Positions 11,929 to 22,539 of a stretch of DNA of 64,000 bases are shown one piece after another. The stretch comes from Cadophora sp. MPI-SDFR-AT-0126 (taxonomy: Eukaryota > Ascomycota > Leotiomycetes > Helotiales > Ploettnerulaceae), in assembly GCA_020747065.1 (NCBI GenBank), contig JAGMVK010000010.1, positions 248,001 through 312,000 on the forward strand. Reading direction: 5' to 3'. The position numbers were made by a program, and so were the translations under genes. Position 1 is the first letter of the stretch; every line of letters begins with the position of its first letter. Below the pieces are notes generated by a model. It was not told the origin of the DNA. It did not search any database and worked only from the letters and a program-made list of their open reading frames with translations.

Positions 11929-12493
11929 TTAAAAGCAGGAGACGGCAGCGAGTTGGAGCTGTTGAGCGAGCAACAGTTGCTGTGAATAAGTTAGCTTGGT
12001 TCAGCTCACGTGTTTGGCTCGGTAGACTCACGTTCTGGATCTGGTTCTGGTCAACAAGACCCAACTGCAACAGAAGGGTCAAGATCTCATTGGCGTTCCA
12101 GTTGGCGTTGAACTGCACGTTGAACTGGTTAGCGAAGGAGTTGACGTTGAACTGGCTGAGGTCCTGGATGAAGTTCAAGTTGGAGTTGCCGAAGCTGTTG
12201 GATCCGAGCTGAACAAGGAGGAGCTGGATGGCGTTCTGGTCGAATTGGGCGCCGAACTGGTTGTTGAATCCTCCGATGTCGAAACCTTGGAGGAGGTTGG
12301 CAATGTCATTGACATTGAAGGCGTTGAGGTTGAAGCCTTGATTGCCGACGTTCAAGAATGATGAGATATCACTGTGACAGTGTTAGATGGGACTTTTGTG
12401 GGTTGAGAATGGAGTTGCTTACACTGGAACTGGAGCGGCGATGGCAAGGGTGGCAACATAGGCCAAGATGATGGAGGCAGTAGCGAAACGCAT
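11929..12493 (-). CDS. secreted Asn/Gln-rich small protein
   Basis: Three exons (12423-12493, 12032-12371, 11929-11979) give 153 residues; introns are 51 and 52 bp with GTAAGC/GTGAGT donors and CACAG acceptors. Residues 1-20 are a clear signal peptide (MRFATASIILAYVATLAIAA). The mature part is dominated by Asn, Gln, Phe and Leu and, as spliced, contains no Lys or Arg and a single Cys next to the last residue. Two units of about 40 residues resemble each other: NQFGAQFDQN...LLLVQLG and NQFNVQFNAN...LLLQLG. The C-terminus is QLLLAQQLQLAAVSCF. I know of no named family. The composition suggests a self-assembling, wall-associated or effector-like secreted protein, which is inference. Gene model confidence is good; function unknown. 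Confidence 0.75.
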
Positions 12494-15346
12494 GTTGATT
12501 GATTTGAAGGATTGGGAGGTTTGTTGATTGTTGACAGTGAGGTAGAGAGAAAGACTGAAAATATAGAATATGAATTAAAAGTATTAATTAAGAATGTAAA
12601 GCGACAGACCAGCTGAAGAAAAGATTGTAGGTGAAGATGATGCTGTAAGAGAGAGACTGTGGATGGGGAGAGAAAGGGAGGAATAGAGTGGCATCGATGA
12701 ACCCTTATACTCGCTCCTCATTGGAGAAAGCTTGGCATTGGACGGATTTCAAAAGGCTCAGTCGGATGAGAGCATACCCTTCCTCCATCTGAACCATCCT
12801 CTAACCTTAATTGCCCCTTGCCCTGGTCCTCTCCACGGAGCTAGACTCAACTTTAGCTCACCTTGCCAACCAACTCTAATCTCAACCTTAACTCTATCGC
12901 TCATGTTCCTACCCTTCATCCGGTGTCATCACCCACAACCAACCTAGCCTGCCATGAGACGAACAAGACTTCGAGACATTCATCCGACCATCTTCAAACA
13001 GCCGCTCAAGCTGCTGCCGGCACAGAGTAACTGACAGCTGCCACCTCGTCATCAGACCATTACTCCTCCATCGCCCTCCTGCCGAAACTCTCAGACACAC
13101 AACATGCACAATGCCCTACCATCGTACTTCAGCCAAGACCTCTAAAAGCGTTAGCACCACAATGCGCATCAAGCGTTATCACAGTTAAGCTTCGCCCAGC
13201 AGGGGTCATTGACGGGTTAAGCGAGCTCGGCAAGCCTGATCGACAGTGTCAGAGGGACTTTTATCCGCATAGGGCTGCAGTTCCAAGCCTCTCACTGGCC
13301 ACGACTGACAAATCTGTGGAATTTTCTCATGGTTCCTTGGGTTCCATAGTAGGAGAATTATTCGGTAAGAGACTGGTGCAATGCTTGACAAAGGTAACCT
13401 TAACGCGGAGAAGCTCGCTGCCGTACTGGGGTCTGAACCTTGAGAAAGTCTTGGCGGGGTGCCTGTTTACATGTTGAGCCCAGCTGATGTTTGGGTTTGC
13501 ATGAGCCGATAATGCTTTCGGATGTTGAAGAAGACGAGGCCAAGCTGCCTTGGTATTGGTCACTTTCGAGTAAGTGCCATCTTGTGATTGGCTTAGACGA
13601 GGAAATCGCTGCTTCTGGCACGTTCTTCACGTGGTGTTGTCCCCTGGCAACCGTTGGGACTGTCTCACACGGTTGCATATGCATCTGTCATGAAGCCATG
13701 GGATTCTACTCCCTGAAGCTGTTGACAGCCGAGCCCACTTGCCAACGCCCAAGAGCTTGAAGAGAGGCGTCAAGTTTCACAGTTCGGATGCTTCGACTGG
13801 ATGACAGCCGTTGTTAGTTGCACTTGGCAACTTCCTCCATCCCAATGCCAGCTTTCTCTAGGTAGATCATGAACGCCCAGTTGCTTGATTCTCGAGCAAA
13901 AGAATTTTCTGCATAATTTGTGTGTAAAGTCAAGAGTTTGTGGATGTTTTGCATTTTGATTCACGTCTGTACAATGATGCGTTCTGATTTAAGCTTGGCA
14001 AGGATGTTGATTTATTGCATAAGTGTTTACGGTGATCATGAAAATGGTGCGGTGAAATGCAACGTAGTGCAGTAAACGCATGTCCTTTCTTGCTATCTTG
14101 GTAAAACTTCAAGAAACCTAAGATTTCCTGGGATTTGCTTTGCGAGAAACGGCAGAGTTTTGAGATGGTGCGAATGATAATGCGCAGTCCAGTGAAGGAG
14201 GCTTTCCGAAAGTAAATGAGTGAGTCCAAAGCCTCCCCAAGTCCTTGGTACATGGAGCTCTCGAGCATTCCCGGTCGTCTTTGGTTCCACCGGCTGATTG
14301 CGAGCTTCAAGTTCAACTTCAATCTCAAATCACTGGAAGGTGTTCAAATGGAAATTGTGAAGGACATGAGGTGCGTGGACAAATATGCAGCCCAGAAGCC
14401 AGGGAACCTCGGATGAAGCGCGAGATCGGATGGGATGAAGGTTGCAGCTACGGATAAATTCGACCTGGCACAGTGTTGCAAGTTCTGGAATATGGAAGGA
14501 TCGGATGAAACGATTCATGTTGGTCTTGATCGTAAGTTTGAACAATTCTGCTCAAGATGGTGTAGCTGACTGATTGCAAGTATTCGGAAGGCTTTCCGTT
14601 TCCTCCCCGATGCTACTACCAGATGGTAAAATATCGCCACCGCCAAACTCCCTCCCTCCACTTCCAGAACTGATGTTCATTGCGGCGAGCGTACATCGCT
14701 TGACCTCCCTACTTTTGTCACGGTAATATTTCCGATCTCATATCCTGCGGCTTTCAAGTCAGAGGCCATACTCCACCAAAAGTGGCTTCCATCTCCACTG
14801 TTCAAATACTTGGTATGAATAGTCAATTGAGATGAACTAGTCAGGAAGTCTTCCAGGTTTGGTTTCGAGTGTCCGAACGTCTCATCTGCCAAGTCAGACG
14901 ATCGTTTACTTCAATTTGAGAGAGTAAGTTCTACTTCGACGAGCTTAATTGGGATATCCTAGTTGGTTGGATGTCAGGGAAAATCTAGATAGCTGAGTCA
15001 GTGGGGCTCGATATTCTTGCGAGAGTCGAAAGTGAGTTGGGACGAAAAGCATACCAATACGCTAAGATATCCACAGGACGACCTCCAAAGCTTTTGTTGC
15101 GCATTCCCTTCGCTTCTATCCTCCTACAAGGAAGGGCGGGAATACAGCGAAAATTCTGCCTTCGAAGAATCAATAGGGGACTTTTTGTCCATTCTCTGGG
15201 GGCACGCCTTGTGGCTATTTTTTCGAATAGAGGCATGACAAAACAACAAGGCGACCTCTCGACTGAATAAAGTCCTGAGGCCAAGCTATCAAAGTCGTTT
15301 CGAGATCTGAGACTGTTTTCCCCAATTTTACTGCGCCGGTGTGTCT
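12494..15346. other. 2.85 kb intergenic region
   Basis: 5' flank of the secreted-protein gene and 3' flank of the Zn2Cys6 regulator. Several minus-strand frames (13400-13684, 13930-14328, 14677-14892) are open for 65-130 codons, but none shows a domain or plausible splice continuation. I see no gene. Confidence 0.45.
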
Positions 15347-17531
15347 CTAGAATGACTGAGGAAACATACCACCATTCGAATCCCACATACTTTCCCAAGG
15401 GATGTCCCACGGATCAACAGGCAAGAAAAAGTCCAAAGGATATGGTGCAGATCCATCCTGTAATGACGTTGCGCGCGGTTCTGACGGTGTAGGTGTAAAT
15501 ACTACACTTGACCGATTCTGGACACCATTACTGGAATCATGATCGGGGAGGTCGAGCGATACCCTCAGCGCTCCGGCAATCTGCTTGATGGGCAGAGAAC
15601 ACCTTTCCAGGCAGAACTCTGCCAAATCCCAACCAGAAGTATCCCGAGCGATCTGGAGGCGATTCTGGAAAGCTTTCAGCTTCAAGATGCAATCTCGTTT
15701 TGTTTTAATGTCCGAGGACTCGACAATGCATCGCAGCAGGATTGTAGCTGCGGAGACGAGAAGATATGCGGTATCTGCCAATAATCAGCGAGTGTTGGTA
15801 GAGAATTCTGGGAGACTCATACGAGGGAGCCAGAACTCTTGCAATTGGTTCTCGTGGATATCAGTGACGAACTCGACAAGTTTGGAAGCTGAGTCTCGGA
15901 GCAAAGCCAGGTTGTATTGCTTTGCTTCAGGCATGGGTGACAGACTTGAGGCTGAGATCTAGGATTTTCCATCAATCGCTGAGTTCTTGTAATGCCACCG
16001 AGACCTACCTTGAACATGACTCTACAGAGCAGTAGCTTCACAGACAGAAAGCAGAACCACAAATTGGCAGACCCATTCACTCTATCGGCGCGATCGTGTG
16101 ATCCCAAGTTCAGCATGTACGGTAAATCACTCTCCCAATCGTCCAAAGAGCACTGTATTCGACGTGTCTCTTTTGTTGCGTCTTTTTCATTGATGTGGAG
16201 ACTGTATACTAGGGGCAGAAGACTTCCTAAAATTTGGGACAGTGAGCAGAGCTTAATGAAAGTCATGCCTGCGTTAGACTGTTCCTCTGGGACGACAGAC
16301 GATGACAGCAACGAATCAATGGTTGGCAGCGGGACATCGTAATTCGCCCGTTGTATGTTCGGAGGTGTGCCGTGGGCAAGAGAAGACCTGAAAGCTTGTC
16401 AACAAACCAATATAATGTCCTATGATCAGGAAGAAGGAGTACCAATGATCTTGTATTAAGCAGCCCCACCACAAATTGGTGCGGACATTCTTTTCATGTT
16501 CCGTCGCTTTCCACCCCGTAGCATCTCTATGGAGTCCCAAGCTATGTGCCAAAGTTATCGTTCGACCAGCATTCACAATGTTACCCGAAATTTGTAGGAT
16601 CGGTCGACCTGTCAGATCCAGAAGAGTTGAATGGATTGTGGAAATACTCGGTGCCATGAAGTCATCCTGGAGAGCTTTCACAGCTTGATTCCATACGAAT
16701 CCTAGATCAGGTCGAGGATGACTTCTAAGGACTTCTGATTTGCGCCAGAAAATGAGCGCGGAGGCGTAAACGTCGCAAACGAGTGTGGACGAAATCCGCT
16801 CTGGATCTTTCGTCCAAAGCTCCAAGAATGTTCTCTTGTCGACAATTGGAAAACATGGATGTAGATGCTTGAAGTAGCTGTGTCGAGGTCAGCCCGACAC
16901 TTTCGAGAGGATTTCGAGTGCAGTCATACAGCTGGATGACTTCCGACTGGTGGGGATGCAATATCTGATCGATGATCTCTCTTTGAGAATTTCCGGGATC
17001 AATAGGCAACTGAAGCCCTTTGCGTCGCCGAGAATAACTTAGATAAATGATTGGTTTTCCAGGGACGTCTGATATCACGCTGTAAGGCAAGCGTACATCG
17101 CTACTGATACCTTTCGGCTTGGCTGTTAAATATTTCTCAAGAACCTCTATGTCTTCGGCCATCGTAGGGTTCATCAACATTGAGGATTCCGTAGGCGATG
17201 TACCCGCCACTCCAGGGTATTGTGACAGGCCATTTTGGGGTCCATTTTCCTGTTCTCCTGCAGTAGCTGCTGGCTGATTGGCCGCGATGGATGAGGAGGT
17301 GCGCCGCCGCTTTGCTCGTCGTGGGACTGGTACAGGAGAAGATCCGGATGCACTTGGAGATGAAAATAAACATTCTAGCCCTTTTTCTCGGCAGAATCGA
17401 CATGACTGGCCTGTGATGTCAGTATTGCAGCGAACTTTCCGTGTTCGGCAAAGGTCGCAGGCGGGTGCTTTGTGAGATCGGTATGGCCGAGCTTCATGTA
17501 AGAGACCGTTTCCCGACGGCCGATGTGCCAT
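15347..17531 (-). CDS. Zn2Cys6 fungal transcription factor
   Basis: Five exons (16930-17531, 16443-16877, 16009-16387, 15823-15958, 15347-15774) close perfectly in phase to 659 residues; the four introns are 48-55 bp. The N-terminus has a binuclear zinc cluster with Cys25, 28, 35, 44, 47 and 54 (C-x2-C-x6-C-x8-C-x2-C-x6-C). It is followed by a basic Arg/Lys/Ser linker (RRAKRRRTSSS) and the fungal-specific middle homology region, seen as LYFKHLHPCFPIVDKRTFLE and later RTITLAHSLGLHRDA and NVRTNLWWGCLIQDHW. The C-terminus is acidic/aromatic (PWDIPWESMWDSNGG), like an activation region. It is divergent from the dialkylglycine decarboxylase-like gene across 1.09 kb, so it is a good candidate pathway regulator. 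The start at 17531 was preferred because the frame upstream has no in-frame ATG. Confidence 0.88.
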
Positions 17532-18229
17532 ATCGCATGAGGCAGTGAAGTAATAAGAATCAACCAAGCTCCAATCCAGTCGGTACGTCAGTTAAGATGT
17601 ACCGTGGGATAGTGGGATCACTGAAACCGTGCGGCCAGGATGACTCAGCTTCAAAATGGACAAACTCTAGAAGCGAGTTTTCCAACCACCCAAATCGTCA
17701 ACAACTGGGAGTCAGATTGCTTATTATGCAAAATTGGACGAATTCAGCTAAACTTTGTCTAACAGTCCTTTACTGTGAATAGAATATAATATCTAGACTA
17801 TTTACTAATCCTCTATCACGTCAGAGATTCGACGTCAGTCTTCTCCATCAAAAAAATGGTGAATAACGTGCATCAGCAACAGGGTATCTTCATTGACGTA
17901 TCTAGAAAGCCTTATTCTGTTTGTTGGCGGCATCCAGTATGTTCTTGGCCGCTCTTTTCTCTAAGTAACAAGTTCTAAGGGATACCCACCCCTCTTGCTG
18001 TTCGTGATGGCTCTCGTGATACGAAGGATATTTACCCCACATTGCTGATTTAAGCGAGACAACAAAAGCCTCCCCTATCGTTTACCGACTGATGAGACGG
18101 CCATGAGCCTCCGATTGAAAGTCCCTTTTTTGCAAGGAAAGTAGCTCCCATGCGCAGTCCGTTGTCCGAATTCATGATGATCTCCTTTCCATCCCACTCT
18201 TGTAGATTGCAAGCTAAGGAGCTCCTGTG

Positions 18230-18238
18230 CCCGACGGG
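18230..18238. promoter_or_regulatory. CCCGACGGG site, candidate zinc-cluster binding site
   Basis: Everted CCG-N-CGG arrangement, the triplet class bound by Zn2Cys6 dimers. It lies 380 bp upstream of the decarboxylase-like start. Function is inferred. Confidence 0.4.
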
Positions 18239-18296
18239 AAACGACAAGCCACCTTCGGACCAAGCCAATGAAAAGAACTGCGCAGCTTGCAACTTT

Positions 18297-18304
18297 CCCG
18301 ACGG
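18297..18304. promoter_or_regulatory. CCCGACGG site, second candidate zinc-cluster binding site
   Basis: Same CCGACGG core as the site at 18230, 67 bp closer to the decarboxylase-like start. A third copy lies inside the regulator's first exon near 17512-17518. Confidence 0.4.
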
Positions 18305-18617
18305 AAAACACTTAGTGGCAAAAATGCCAACTCAACCTCCACACGGAATGCAACACGATACAACGCTTGCCAGTCGTCAACAGCACGACCTCGAAGGAAT
18401 ATTTGCCCAAATATGGCGAGAGGCGCGGCAATTGGCCGAACTGTTCATTTCTATGACACTTAGCAAGAGGTAAGTTGCTGCGATTGACTTTCTTATGCCG
18501 CTGGAAGAGATATGTATATATGCGCGAGACAGATTGTCTTCGAAGTCGATATCGTTTGAGAAGTCTCTCAAAGATTACTTTATTCCAATTATTCATCGAA
18601 ACATCAAGTAATCTGCA

Positions 18618-19949
18618 ATGGGTTCAATATCTCTCGAGACCGACACATTCTGGGCAAAAGCCGACAAATACGTTCTGGGAACCGGCGTCCCCTCCTCGCC
18701 CGTCATCATCACACGAGCCAAAGGCACGCGTCTCTATGATGCAAACAACAATTCCATCCTCGACTTCACATCCGGCCAGATGAGCTCACTACTTGGGCAC
18801 TCACACCCAGAAATCGTTGCAGTGGTGCAGAAATACGTCGCAGAGCTAGACCACCTCCTCAGCAACATGATCACGCATCCGGTCGTCAACCTCGCCGAGC
18901 GACTGGCCCGTCACCTGCCCGCACCACTGCAGAAATCCTTCTTCCTGAATACCGGCTCGGAGAGCACCGAGGCGGCTATCAAGATGGCGAAGCTGTACAC
19001 GGGGAAGTTTGAGATCGTCGCTTTCTCGGCCAGCTATCACGGTCTCACGCAAGGTTCGGGCTCGGCAACTTACTCTGCTGGGAGGAAGAATGGTGGGCCG
19101 ACTGTGCCTGGCCAACTTGCTTTCCCGGCTCCTTATGCGTATAGGTCGCCGTTTAAGAAGGCAGATGGGGAGTATGACTGGGAGACGGAGATGGATTATG
19201 CGTGGGGTATGATTGACCGGCAGAGCGTGGGCTCGCTGGCAGCTTTCATCGTGGAGCCCATCCTCTCTACGGGAGGAATTCTCGAGCCGCCGGAAGGTTA
19301 CCTGGCGCGTCTGAGCGCCGAGTGTAAGAAACGGGGAATGCTGTTACTTATGGATGAAGCTCAGACGGGGGTTGGGAGAACTGGTCGTATGTTCGCGTTT
19401 GAGCACCATGGAATTGTGCCGGATATCCTCGCTCTGTCCAAGACTCTCGGGTGCGGTCTACCACTGGCATCCGTAAGTACCACGGTGGAGATTGAGCGAG
19501 GGTGCAGAGAAGCGGGCTTCCTGTGGATCACGACGCATCTCAATGATCCGTTGACCGCTGCGGTTGGTGATAAGGTTCTCGAGATCGTGGAGCGCGACAA
19601 CCTGTGTAAAGCAGCCGAAGAGCGTGGCGACCAGCTGCGTAGTGGGCTTCTGAAACTTCAGAAGAAGTACTGGTGTATTGGAGATGTTCGTGGAAGGGGG
19701 CTATTGCAGGGCATCGAGATCATTTCTGATGTCCAAACCAAGGCACCAGGATCAGATCTCGGGCAAGCTGTGTCTGATAGGGCTATGGAGTGTGGCCTGT
19801 CCTGTAATATTGTCAACTTACCTGGCATGGGAGGTGTATTTCGTTTGGCACCGTCTGTTACTGTTTCTGCAGAGGAAATTGAGGAGGGTCTTCGAATTTT
19901 GGATGATGCATTTGGTTATGTGCTGAAGGCATATACGCCAGCTCGATGA
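18618..19949 (+). CDS. 2,2-dialkylglycine decarboxylase-like PLP enzyme
   Basis: Intronless, 443 residues, class III aminotransferase fold. The sequence follows bacterial 2,2-dialkylglycine decarboxylase closely: FTSGQMSSLLGHSHPEIV (Gln54 equals the diagnostic Gln52), NTGSEST (phosphate contacts), SATYSAGRKN, EPILSTGGI (Ser217), MDEAQTGVGRTG (Asp246 to the pyridine nitrogen, Gln249), LSKTLGCGLPL with the Schiff-base Lys275, TTHLNDP (Thr306) and GMGGVFRLAP with carboxylate-binding Arg409. The known bacterial enzyme decarboxylates 2-aminoisobutyrate or isovaline to a ketone and then transaminates pyruvate. One difference: Tyr140 stands where the bacterial enzyme has the ring-stacking Trp138. 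No targeting peptide is visible, so it is probably cytosolic. Neighbours are the Zn2Cys6 regulator (divergent) and a nitrilase downstream on the same strand. Confidence 0.87.
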   Translation: MGSISLETDTFWAKADKYVLGTGVPSSPVIITRAKGTRLYDANNNSILDFTSGQMSSLLGHSHPEIVAVVQKYVAELDHLLSNMITHPVVNLAERLARHLPAPLQKSFFLNTGSESTEAAIKMAKLYTGKFEIVAFSASYHGLTQGSGSATYSAGRKNGGPTVPGQLAFPAPYAYRSPFKKADGEYDWETEMDYAWGMIDRQSVGSLAAFIVEPILSTGGILEPPEGYLARLSAECKKRGMLLLMDEAQTGVGRTGRMFAFEHHGIVPDILALSKTLGCGLPLASVSTTVEIERGCREAGFLWITTHLNDPLTAAVGDKVLEIVERDNLCKAAEERGDQLRSGLLKLQKKYWCIGDVRGRGLLQGIEIISDVQTKAPGSDLGQAVSDRAMECGLSCNIVNLPGMGGVFRLAPSVTVSAEEIEEGLRILDDAFGYVLKAYTPAR

Positions 19950-20388
19950 GATATATAAAAGACCAATGTCGATGATCTTGCCCAATTAGCTGTCTTTTCT
20001 GTGTATTGCCGTTAAATTATATCACGGCGCAGGTTCAGCAAGAAATTGACCAAACATAGTCAAAGGTCCCTCGATCCATCCCGCCCGGGATGACTATTCG
20101 GCAATGCGCTGAAGCCTCAAATGGTCAACAGCGCCAGAATTCCGCGGGGCGATGCCCGTCTTACTGGTCAATTGAAATTGAACGACTTCCCCACCCCACC
20201 CTACTCACAACCCCGCGTCTTATCGCGGAAGAGAGCCTCTGCCTCACTGCTGAGAGATAGTTGGGTGATGAAGACGGGGAAACATAAAGTGATAACTCCT
20301 CAGCTCTGAAGCTTTAGTCCTTCCAGCGCTGCATTTTGTAAGCTTCGCTCGAAGTACAGTAACTTGACAGTCTTCAAGCATACTAGAA
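19950..20388. other. intergenic between decarboxylase-like gene and nitrilase
   Basis: 439 bp, 3' end of one gene and promoter of the next. No CCGACGG core seen here and no separate gene. Confidence 0.5.
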
Positions 20389-21432
20389 ATGGGTGCTCAA
20401 GCTCCAACAATCAAGGTCGCTGTAACGCAAGCCGAGCCTGTGTGGTTCGATCTCGACGCAACAGTTGCAAAGACATGCAAGTTGATCAAAGAAGCTGCCT
20501 CGAATGGCGCTAAACTTGTTTCTTTCCCTGAAGTTTGGCTGCCTGGCTATCCGGCTTGGATATGGTAATTCCTGCTCCAATCTGTCTATCTATGTGTTGC
20601 ACTCAGCACTAACTGAAGGCGCAGGGCTCGTCCAGTCGACTTTGCCTTGGGAACAGAATATACTAAGAACAGCTTGAAGATCGGATCTCCTCAGATGCAG
20701 AAAATCAGGGACTGTGCAGCTGAGAACAAAATCGCTGTCTGTATAGGATTCTCCGAGAATGCGGATAATTCGTTGTATATCTCACAAGCTATCATCGGCG
20801 CAGATGGGTCGATTAAGATGGCTCGTCGGAAGCTCAAGCCTACACATATGGAACGCACCATCTTCGGAGACGCAACAGGCAACTCGCTGAACAACGTCGT
20901 GGATGTAGAAGGCTTGGGGAAAGTCGGTGCATTGGCGTGCTGGGAACACTTGCAGCCGCTGCTGAAATACCATACTTGTTTGTTGAAGGAAGAGATCCAT
21001 GTCGCGGCTTGGCCTCCGGTCATTCCGTATGTGCCCGAAAAGGGACTGTGGTCTATGTCTCGAGAGGGGTGCCGGAATTTGTCTAGGACCTACGCAGCGG
21101 AGAGCCAGACATTCGTGCTGCATACCACGGCTATTATTGGACCTGCTGCCATTGAGAAGATGGGGACCCAAGGGACTATTTTTGGTCTTCATGGTGGCGG
21201 GAGCTCCGCTATATTTGGACCTGATGGGAGGCAATTGACGGAGGATATCGACCAGACTGAGGAGGGGATCTTGTATGCTGAGCTGAATTTCGATGAGGTC
21301 CTCATGTCCAAGAGCTTTATTGATGTTGGTGGACATTATAGCCGGCCGGATTTGCTATGGCTGGGTGTTGATGATAGAGAGAAGTTGCCTGTGAGGGCTC
21401 AGCGAGATGGTGAAGCGGAGAAGAAATTGTAA
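20389..21432 (+). CDS. nitrilase (carbon-nitrogen hydrolase)
   Basis: Two exons, 20389-20564 and 20625-21432, give 327 residues; the 60 bp intron has a CACTAACTG branch region and splits a Trp codon. The nitrilase triad is complete: Glu48 in [14 protein letters not shown], Lys130 in [11 protein letters not shown] and Cys164 in ALACWEH. The conserved [14 protein letters not shown] and late GHYSRPD motifs are present. Enzymes of this branch hydrolyse a nitrile to the acid and ammonia; related fungal enzymes act on cyanide (cyanide hydratase) or arylacetonitriles, and the sequence alone does not fix the substrate. The length is slightly under that of typical cyanide hydratases. It sits on the same strand 439 bp after the dialkylglycine decarboxylase-like gene, which suggests an aliphatic or alpha-aminonitrile substrate; that part is inference. 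Confidence 0.88.
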
Positions 21433-21615
21433 AGTCGTGTATTCGGAGCTCAAACCTACATGCCTCGTAACAAGTCTCTCGTATCCCAGGTATCATGCCA
21501 ATGCCCAAACAGCCAACTCCAGTCCTATGCTCCAAGCCCATGATCCATACCAGCTATGCAGAAATCATATATGTCCAATCGTCACCCACCGCGAACTCCA
21601 GTGCCATGAGATCTC

Positions 21616-22222
21616 TCAGCCCTTCTTCGTATCTCCCATCCAAACCCGCATGGCCTTCGAGCTATCATGCGCAGCCCTAAACAAACCCCTCTCCATCTCG
21701 TCCAGGCCCCTCAAGAACTCCACACCATCATTCCCAACACCACCTCCCCCACTCCGCTGGCTCGCACCAGCATTACTTGCATGATCCGATATCTCTGCCG
21801 CCCTAGTCCTAAATGTGTCCATCAACACATCACAAACCTCCTCTTCCTCAAACAACTCCAATATCCTCGCTCCCAGCCCATAGAAGTTCTGTGCCAGAGC
21901 CCGCAGGTCCACACTCTTCGGATCAGCTTTCAGGGCATTCATAACGCGTGCTGCGAGACTCGGTGGGAGGTCGAGCGTTACGAGGGATTTGTTCGAGTTG
22001 GGCGAGGATACTGCTAGCATTTCTGCTAGCCAGAGAGGAAGTTCAACGCGTGTGCCGGATTTGAGGGCGTGCCCTGCATTGTTGTCTAGGTAGCCTAGGT
22101 TGGGGACGTCGAGCTCGAATGTGCAAGGCACTTTCTGGAGGTTGTCAGCGGGGTCATTGAAGAGGATTAAAAGGATTTACCTGAGCGTCAGTCAGGATGG
22201 CATCAATGTCGTAATAAGACAT
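21616..22222 (-). CDS. PSF3: DNA replication complex GINS subunit Psf3
   Basis: Two exons, 22181-22222 and 21616-22134, give 186 residues; the intron is only 46 bp (GTAAAT...CTCCAG). The N-terminus MSYYDIDAILTDAQ joins KVPCTFELDVPNLGYLDNNA, the signature of Psf3. Next come GTRVELPLWLAEML and an alpha-helical C-terminal domain with FRTRAAEISDHA. GINS (Sld5-Psf1-Psf2-Psf3) joins Cdc45 and Mcm2-7 in the replicative CMG helicase in the nucleus. The gene is convergent with the nitrilase and divergent from Mn-SOD with a 317 bp shared promoter, so it marks the housekeeping edge of the nitrilase block. Length and motifs are normal. Confidence 0.92.
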
Positions 22223-22539
22223 TGTGTCTATGGGACCAGCTGGCTGCTACCTTCGCGCAGACTGGGATTGCGAGGCATCAATTGCTTGCTGAGAATCTGA
22301 GTTGTTTGAGAGACGCGATGGTCCAGAAGACGCGAAGTCCGGGATAGCGGTGCTGATCCCTGCCGATTTCCAATCCGCATCTCGGCTGACGTTTGTTGTC
22401 CGACTGGGTTGTCCGAAGCCGAGACGAGAGAAAGACGTAGAAATCAGTTGCTTCCCCTCATCTCGTACACTTCAACTCCTACATCTTCAACAATACCATT
22501 GAAGCTGTATCAATCCATCTTCAATTGAAAACCATCATC
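22223..22539. other. shared promoter of PSF3 and Mn-SOD
   Basis: 317 bp between two divergent start codons. Pyrimidine-rich just ahead of the SOD start. No gene within. Confidence 0.6.

Larger units (their letters stand above)
17532..18617. other. divergent promoter region between regulator and decarboxylase-like gene
   Basis: 1,086 bp with no supported gene on either strand. It holds two CCGACGG palindromic sites 67 bp apart, candidate sites for the adjacent zinc-cluster protein, and AT-richer DNA around 17.75-17.85 kb. Confidence 0.6.
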
